In this document: in pieces, positions 40,645 to 44,948 of the stretch | Position numbering within the stretch: position 1 is the first letter of the stretch | Layout of the letters: the number at the start of each line of letters is the position of its first letter | DNA from: Candidatus Pacearchaeota archaeon UBA284 | GTDB taxonomy: Archaea > Nanobdellota > Nanobdellia > Pacearchaeales > UBA284 | DNA length: 44,948 nt | Assembly (NCBI GenBank): GCA_002499185.1 | Contig: DAKN01000102.1 | Coordinates: 15,060-60,007 of the forward strand | Reading direction: 5' to 3' | Position numbers and translations under genes: made by a program | Notes under the pieces: generated by a model | Told to the model about the DNA's origin: nothing | What the model saw: the letters and a program-made list of their open reading frames with translations, nothing else | Database searches by the model: none

Positions 40645-41370
40645 ATGTTTGATAAGAAGGAATTAGGAATATTAATTGGTGCATCTGTTTTTTTAGGAAT
40701 ATTAATTTCTATAAACCTTAATGGAACTATTTTATCTTTTGAATTTCTTGATATTTTAAAGAATATAATTGTTATGAATATTATCTTTTTTGTTTTTGTT
40801 ATGGCAGAAAAAGCAGCTGCAAATTTACTCGAATGTAGGATTAAAATAAGATTACTTGAATCAGAAAGATTAAGTTATCAACCAATCGCAAAATTAAAGA
40901 AAGGAAAATTTCCCTGGTGGCTTGCTCTTCCAATTTTAACTTATTTAGTAGCTCTTGGATTTAAAGCAAAATTATTATGGCTTTCTATTTTTAATTTTGA
41001 CACAGAACCTAAATCATCAAGAATAAAGAAAAGATTTTTTGAACCTACTGAATGGGATATTGCAATAATATCTTTAGCGGGAACTTTTTCAGTAGTTCTT
41101 TTGGGCGCAATAGCAAATTCTTTTGGCTATTCAGATTATGCATTATTATGTACTCTATTAGCATTATCTTCTGTAATTCCAATAGGTCAGGGACTTAAGG
41201 TTTTTTTCGGTTCTAAATGGCTTTTCATATTTTCGATAGTTTTCACACTAACAATTTTCTTATTAGGATTTATTTTGGAACCAATCACAACAATAATTCT
41301 TTCAATAATTTTTGCAATTTTAGCGGTTTTCTTTTTATATGGGCATCAAAGCAAATGGGGAAAAAGATAA
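40645..41370 (+). CDS. M50-like membrane protein lacking catalytic residues
   Basis: 241 residues with five or six membrane segments. The layout parallels site-2 proteases: FVMAEKAAANLLE stands where HExxH is expected, WDIAIISLAGTFSVVLLG resembles the conserved AGP-x-x-N region, and IPIGQGLKVFFGSKW stands where the NxxPxxxLDG motif is expected. The zinc ligands are replaced, so it would be a pseudoprotease or chaperone-like protein. This reading is inference from layout; no search was run. Confidence 0.55.
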   Translation: MFDKKELGILIGASVFLGILISINLNGTILSFEFLDILKNIIVMNIIFFVFVMAEKAAANLLECRIKIRLLESERLSYQPIAKLKKGKFPWWLALPILTYLVALGFKAKLLWLSIFNFDTEPKSSRIKKRFFEPTEWDIAIISLAGTFSVVLLGAIANSFGYSDYALLCTLLALSSVIPIGQGLKVFFGSKWLFIFSIVFTLTIFLLGFILEPITTIILSIIFAILAVFFLYGHQSKWGKR

Positions 41371-41433
41371 ATGCAAGTAAGGAAAATAATTTAAATGTCT
41401 TTTTCTATTGATTAATAGATAAAAGAGGAAAAA

Positions 41434-41811
41434 ATGGATCAAAGAGATATGGATGCGGTTTCTGCAATGGTTGCAGATTTTAGTAGCCACTTAAACAATT
41501 TAGAAGAAAAAATGCAACTATTAAGAGAAAGGGTTTCTATTTTAAGCCAGACATTGCTTAAACAAAACGACCGTTTGAACAATGAACTATCAGACATAAA
41601 ATCTGATTTGAATAAAATTAAAGATAATCACGAAAAATTGAAAGAAACAATAGATCATGTCGCTTTTGAATCGTCAACATTCGCAAGAAAAGAAGAAATA
41701 TTATCTGCACAAAGATTTATGAAATTATTTGAGCCGCTCAATTTTGTAAATGAAGAGGATGTTAAAAAAATTGTTTTACAAATGATTAAACAAAAAGATA
41801 TAGAAGAATAA
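41434..41811 (+). CDS. Coiled-coil protein near pilus ATPase
   Basis: 125 residues. A long coiled coil (about 15-80: LNNLEEKMQLLRERVSIL and following heptads), then a helical C-terminal domain (VNEEDVKKIVLQMI). Resembles FlaC/D/E-like accessory proteins of archaeal surface filaments in size and position. Shares a run with the coiled-coil gene at 41834 and the ATPase at 42748, spaced 22-24 bp apart. Confidence 0.55.
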   Translation: MDQRDMDAVSAMVADFSSHLNNLEEKMQLLRERVSILSQTLLKQNDRLNNELSDIKSDLNKIKDNHEKLKETIDHVAFESSTFARKEEILSAQRFMKLFEPLNFVNEEDVKKIVLQMIKQKDIEE

Positions 41812-41833
41812 ATTTAAACGCAATAAAATAAAA

Positions 41834-42724
41834 ATGGCTAATAGAGAGGTAGTGAATGAAATAATTTCGATGATAATGCAAGGATTTAGAGAAGATGAAA
41901 TCTTAACTACCTTAAAAGAAGAAGGACATTCTTATAAAGATATAAAGGACGCAATTGATCAAGCACAAACAAAAATAGAATTGGCAAAAGCAGCTGGAGA
42001 TGAAAGTTTATTGACAGAAGATATGGAAGAAGAAAAACCAGAGAGACCAAGAAAGGTAGAATCAAAACAAAAAATGACTAAATCAATCATTTCTCAACCG
42101 AGAATGCCACACCCCCAATATTCTGCTGAAGAACAACAAGATACAGAAACAAGAGATGAAGAAGAAATTGAAGAGGGAATTCCTGCCCCTGGATCAATGC
42201 AACAAGCACATTATCCACAACAAGAATATTCTCAACAGAAATTTGCATATCAACCACAAGAAGCAGATATTTCAGAATTAGATGAAATGGTTGAGGAAAT
42301 TGTAAATGATAAGATAAGAGAGATTGAAACAAAGATAGGCAATTTAGATTCATTTAAACAAGGATTACAAAAAGAAATAAAAAATCTCGGCAATAGTTTG
42401 GAAAAATTTGAAACAAAAATAAAAGATAAAGATACTGAAATAATTTCTAAAATACAAGAAATCGTCTTTGAAATTCAATTAATCAACTCTGAAATAATTG
42501 CGCTTGAAAATGTCTTTTTGAAAATTTTATCCCCATTAGTATCAAACATTAAGGAAATAGAAAAGGTTGCCAGAGCCGCGCAAAATATTAATTTTAAGAA
42601 AGCGAAAGATATGGAAAAATTAACAGAAAATATAGAAATACAAAAAAAGAGAAGAGATGAAACCCGAGAAACAAGTAAACTTTCTGGGCAAAAAAAATCC
42701 AGTTTAGATAAGTTAATGAAATAA
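41834..42724 (+). CDS. Coiled-coil protein with helical head, pilus-operon associated
   Basis: 296 residues. An N-terminal helical head (MANREVVNEIISMIMQGF, about 1-45) looks like a small UBA-like or FlaD/E-type domain. A disordered Glu/Pro/Gln-rich region (about 60-145) with several Tyr-Pro-Gln-Gln follows, then a long coiled coil (about 155-240) and a basic tail. Probably a cytoplasmic scaffold for the secretion ATPase encoded just downstream; exact role unknown. Confidence 0.55.
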   Translation: MANREVVNEIISMIMQGFREDEILTTLKEEGHSYKDIKDAIDQAQTKIELAKAAGDESLLTEDMEEEKPERPRKVESKQKMTKSIISQPRMPHPQYSAEEQQDTETRDEEEIEEGIPAPGSMQQAHYPQQEYSQQKFAYQPQEADISELDEMVEEIVNDKIREIETKIGNLDSFKQGLQKEIKNLGNSLEKFETKIKDKDTEIISKIQEIVFEIQLINSEIIALENVFLKILSPLVSNIKEIEKVARAAQNINFKKAKDMEKLTENIEIQKKRRDETRETSKLSGQKKSSLDKLMK

Positions 42725-42747
42725 TCTTGTGTTTAAAAGAGGTGTAA

Positions 42748-44948
42748 ATGTTATTCAAACCAGAAACGCAAATTTATGGATATGAAATTATCCGAGAAGG
42801 AAACCAAGAAGCAATATATTTTAATTATCTTGGAGCACCGTTTGTTCCGAGCATAGCTAGTTCTAATGTTATAATGTCGAGAGTTGTAGACGCATTGGGG
42901 GAATTTCCAAACGCAACAAAAGTAGTTTTTGTTCAACAGAGAAATTATGTTCATGCATTTAATCAAGTAAAATACCTAACACAAATTGCACAACTTTATA
43001 CATCATTAATCAAACAAGAAAAAATCTTGTCTGCATCAACATTAGAATTAGGAAGATGTCAGAAGCACCTTAATCAAAGATATGAGACCATGCGTTATCT
43101 TGTTTTAGGATTATTAAGGCAAGACCCAATTGCGATGTTCTTTGAATTAGATAGGTATATTGAAGAACAAAAAATAAATGTTGTAAATGCTATTCCCGAA
43201 GACAAGGCATGCGAAGAAAAATTTCTAAAGTTATTGATGAATATTTTTGTTTTAGTGGAAAAAACATCAATTATACAGCAAATAATACAAAGAACAGATT
43301 TGGTAAAAAAATATAAATTGAATTCAAGAGAGATTTATTCACAATTTTTTAGACCAGAAATTGTTCCAAATTTTACATTTACTAGATTAATGGCGTCTTT
43401 ACCAGAAGATGGGGAAATTGTTGAAGAGTATAAAATCGGCGGGGAGTTTGATCAAAGTGTGGTTACAATTTTGAAAGTTCCTGGAAAAAATAAATATCTT
43501 TATCATTTAAATCCGCCAGAATTTTCACTTGATGAAGAATTGCAAGAATTAGTAAATGTTGCAAGAAATGTTTTATTAGAGCACAAACCAAAAGCAGAAG
43601 AATTTACAGATCCTGAAAGAATAAGGCAGGTTTTTTTTAGTATTGCAAAAGATTTGCTTACAGAATTAGCTGAGGGGAAAAAAATAAAATTAAATTATAA
43701 AAATTTGAATAAGTTAGCATCAATTTTAGTACGATATACCATTGGATTTGGATTAATTGAAATTTTATTACAAGATGAACAATTACAAGATATATCTATA
43801 AATTCTCCCCCTGGTGGAGTTCCTATTTTTGTAAGGCATAATGAATTTGAAGAATGTGATACAAATATAATTCCAAGTAAAGAAGATGTTGATTCTTGGG
43901 CCGCCAAATTTAGAATGATTTCTGGCAGACCCTTAGATGAAGCGAATCCAATATTGGATACAGAACTTCAAATTGAAAATGCGCGTGCGAGAGTTGCAAT
44001 AATACAACAGCCATTATCTCCTGACGGAATCGCATATGCTCTTAGAAGACATAGAGATAATCCTTGGACATTGCCTTTATTTATCAAAAACAAGATGATA
44101 AGTCCGATTGCTGCAGGACTAATGTCTTTTTTAATAGATGGTGGAAGAACTTTTCTTGTAGCAGGAACAAGAAGTTCTGGTAAAACGTCTTTTTTAGGAG
44201 CGTGTATGTTAGAAATTATGCAAAAACATAGGACAATTGTTTTAGAAGATACATTAGAATTGCCCGTAGAATCTCTTAGAAATTTGAATTTCGATATTTT
44301 AAGAATGAAAGTTAGGGGGGCATTGTTAAAAGAATCCGCAGAGGTTTCAGCAGAAGAAGGAATTAGAGCATCCTTACGTTTAGGAGATAGCTGTTTGATA
44401 GTTGGTGAAGTTAGAAGCACAGAAACCTTAGCATTATATGAGGCAATGAGAATCGGCGCATTAGCAAATGTAGTAGCAGGAACAATCCATGGTGCAAGCC
44501 CATATGGTGTTTTTGATAGAGTTGTTAATGATTTAAAAGTTCCAGCAACAAGTTTCAAAGCAACAGATATTATTTTAATAGTTAACCCAATTAAAAGTGC
44601 AGACGGATTACATAGGTATAGGAGAATGCTTCAAGTATCTGAGGTAAGAAAACACTGGAAAGAAGATCCAGCAATGGAACAAGGTTTTCTTGATTTAATG
44701 AAATATGATGTTCTTAACGATGAAATTAAAGCAACAGATGATTTGATTAATGGTGAATCAGAAACATTAAAAGAAATAGCCGGAAATGTCAAGGGTTGGG
44801 CAGGAAATTGGGATGCTGTTTGGGATAATATCCAATTAAGAGCAAACATGAAACAATCTTTAGTTGATTTTTCAATACAAAATAAAATGCCCGAATTGTT
44901 AGAAGCACAATTCGTAGTAAAAAGCAACTCCGTTTTTCATGAAATATC
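42748..44948 (+). CDS. Type II/IV secretion ATPase (archaeal pilus/archaellum type), 3' end missing
   Basis: The open frame starts at ATG 42748 with Shine-Dalgarno GAGGTG and is still open at the window end (733 codons). Walker A AGTRSSGKTSF at about 471-481, Asp box LEDTLEL, Walker B LIVGEVRS at about 550, and His box GTIHGAS near 577. An N-terminal domain of about 380 residues precedes the core, longer than typical FlaI. Drives assembly of type IV-like pili or archaella. Downstream membrane platform and pilin genes would lie outside the window. Confidence 0.9.
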   Translation, partial: MLFKPETQIYGYEIIREGNQEAIYFNYLGAPFVPSIASSNVIMSRVVDALGEFPNATKVVFVQQRNYVHAFNQVKYLTQIAQLYTSLIKQEKILSASTLELGRCQKHLNQRYETMRYLVLGLLRQDPIAMFFELDRYIEEQKINVVNAIPEDKACEEKFLKLLMNIFVLVEKTSIIQQIIQRTDLVKKYKLNSREIYSQFFRPEIVPNFTFTRLMASLPEDGEIVEEYKIGGEFDQSVVTILKVPGKNKYLYHLNPPEFSLDEELQELVNVARNVLLEHKPKAEEFTDPERIRQVFFSIAKDLLTELAEGKKIKLNYKNLNKLASILVRYTIGFGLIEILLQDEQLQDISINSPPGGVPIFVRHNEFEECDTNIIPSKEDVDSWAAKFRMISGRPLDEANPILDTELQIENARARVAIIQQPLSPDGIAYALRRHRDNPWTLPLFIKNKMISPIAAGLMSFLIDGGRTFLVAGTRSSGKTSFLGACMLEIMQKHRTIVLEDTLELPVESLRNLNFDILRMKVRGALLKESAEVSAEEGIRASLRLGDSCLIVGEVRSTETLALYEAMRIGALANVVAGTIHGASPYGVFDRVVNDLKVPATSFKATDIILIVNPIKSADGLHRYRRMLQVSEVRKHWKEDPAMEQGFLDLMKYDVLNDEIKATDDLINGESETLKEIAGNVKGWAGNWDAVWDNIQLRANMKQSLVDFSIQNKMPELLEAQFVVKSNSVFHEI

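Noticed and set aside
43968..44558. 196-codon open frame antisense to the secretion ATPase
   Set aside because: It mirrors the Walker-motif region of the ATPase and has no features of its own; a shadow frame.

Overview
The window looks like the chromosome of a small-genome, AT-rich archaeon, most likely a DPANN-type lineage (Woesearchaeota/Pacearchaeota-like). The evidence is archaeal information machinery throughout: Orc1/Cdc6, both subunits of polymerase D, aIF5A, Spt5, SecE, P0/L12/L1, eL40, an archaeal-type GlyRS, Lhr and Hef-like proteins. tRNA genes have no encoded CCA, one has an anticodon-loop intron, and many first genes of transcripts have a TATA element about 22-28 nt before the ATG (leaderless), while several others carry Shine-Dalgarno sites. 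The lineage is my inference from gene content; no rRNA is present to prove it.

Layout. 1-660: three small membrane proteins on the minus strand. 800-4100: an accessory-looking patch with two convergent coiled-coil/linker/HTH proteins whose linkers are built on short DNA repeats, a third winged-helix protein and a secreted orphan. 4142-7511: Lhr helicase overlapping an ICC-like phosphoesterase. 7564-8775: two unknown proteins, an intron-containing tRNA-Ser(CGA) and a PRC-barrel protein. 8998-9276: a well-formed replication origin (two inverted ORB-like sites around an AT-rich stretch), followed by orc1/cdc6, polD small and polD large subunits. 15770-20394: TctA-like membrane protein, OB-fold protein, zinc ribbon, then an M16 protease/ureohydrolase/ThpR run. 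20406-25470: FAD oxidoreductase, the nuclease and helicase halves of Hef as separate genes, a degenerate C-terminal scrap of a ribonucleotide reductase, HIT and NDK. 25528-27893: tRNA-Ala(GGC), a YdjM-like membrane protein, GlyRS, a tiny zinc ribbon. 27938-30269: an envelope-lipid cluster with an archaeosortase. 30375-32672: L12, P0, L1 and a wHTH protein. 32725-34148: a possible CARF-like protein and an EgtD-like methyltransferase. 34254-34718: a 13-residue lysine-rich peptide gene and a tRNA-Ala(CGC) flanked by a partial copy of its own 3' end on a foldback element. 34737-38336: site-2 protease, eL40, aIF5A, two unknowns, FKBP. 38416-41370: ftsZ, secE, an OB-fold lipoprotein, spt5 and a protease-like membrane protein without catalytic residues. 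41434-44948: two coiled-coil proteins leading into a type IV pilus-type secretion ATPase that runs off the end.

Most of the window is core archaeal housekeeping. The parts that deserve a second look are the repeat-bearing HTH genes at 800-2760, including an ORB-like site inside one of them; the chromosomal origin; the RNR remnant at 22805-22969; the archaeosortase/lipid cluster; and the tRNA-derived foldback at 34528-34664.
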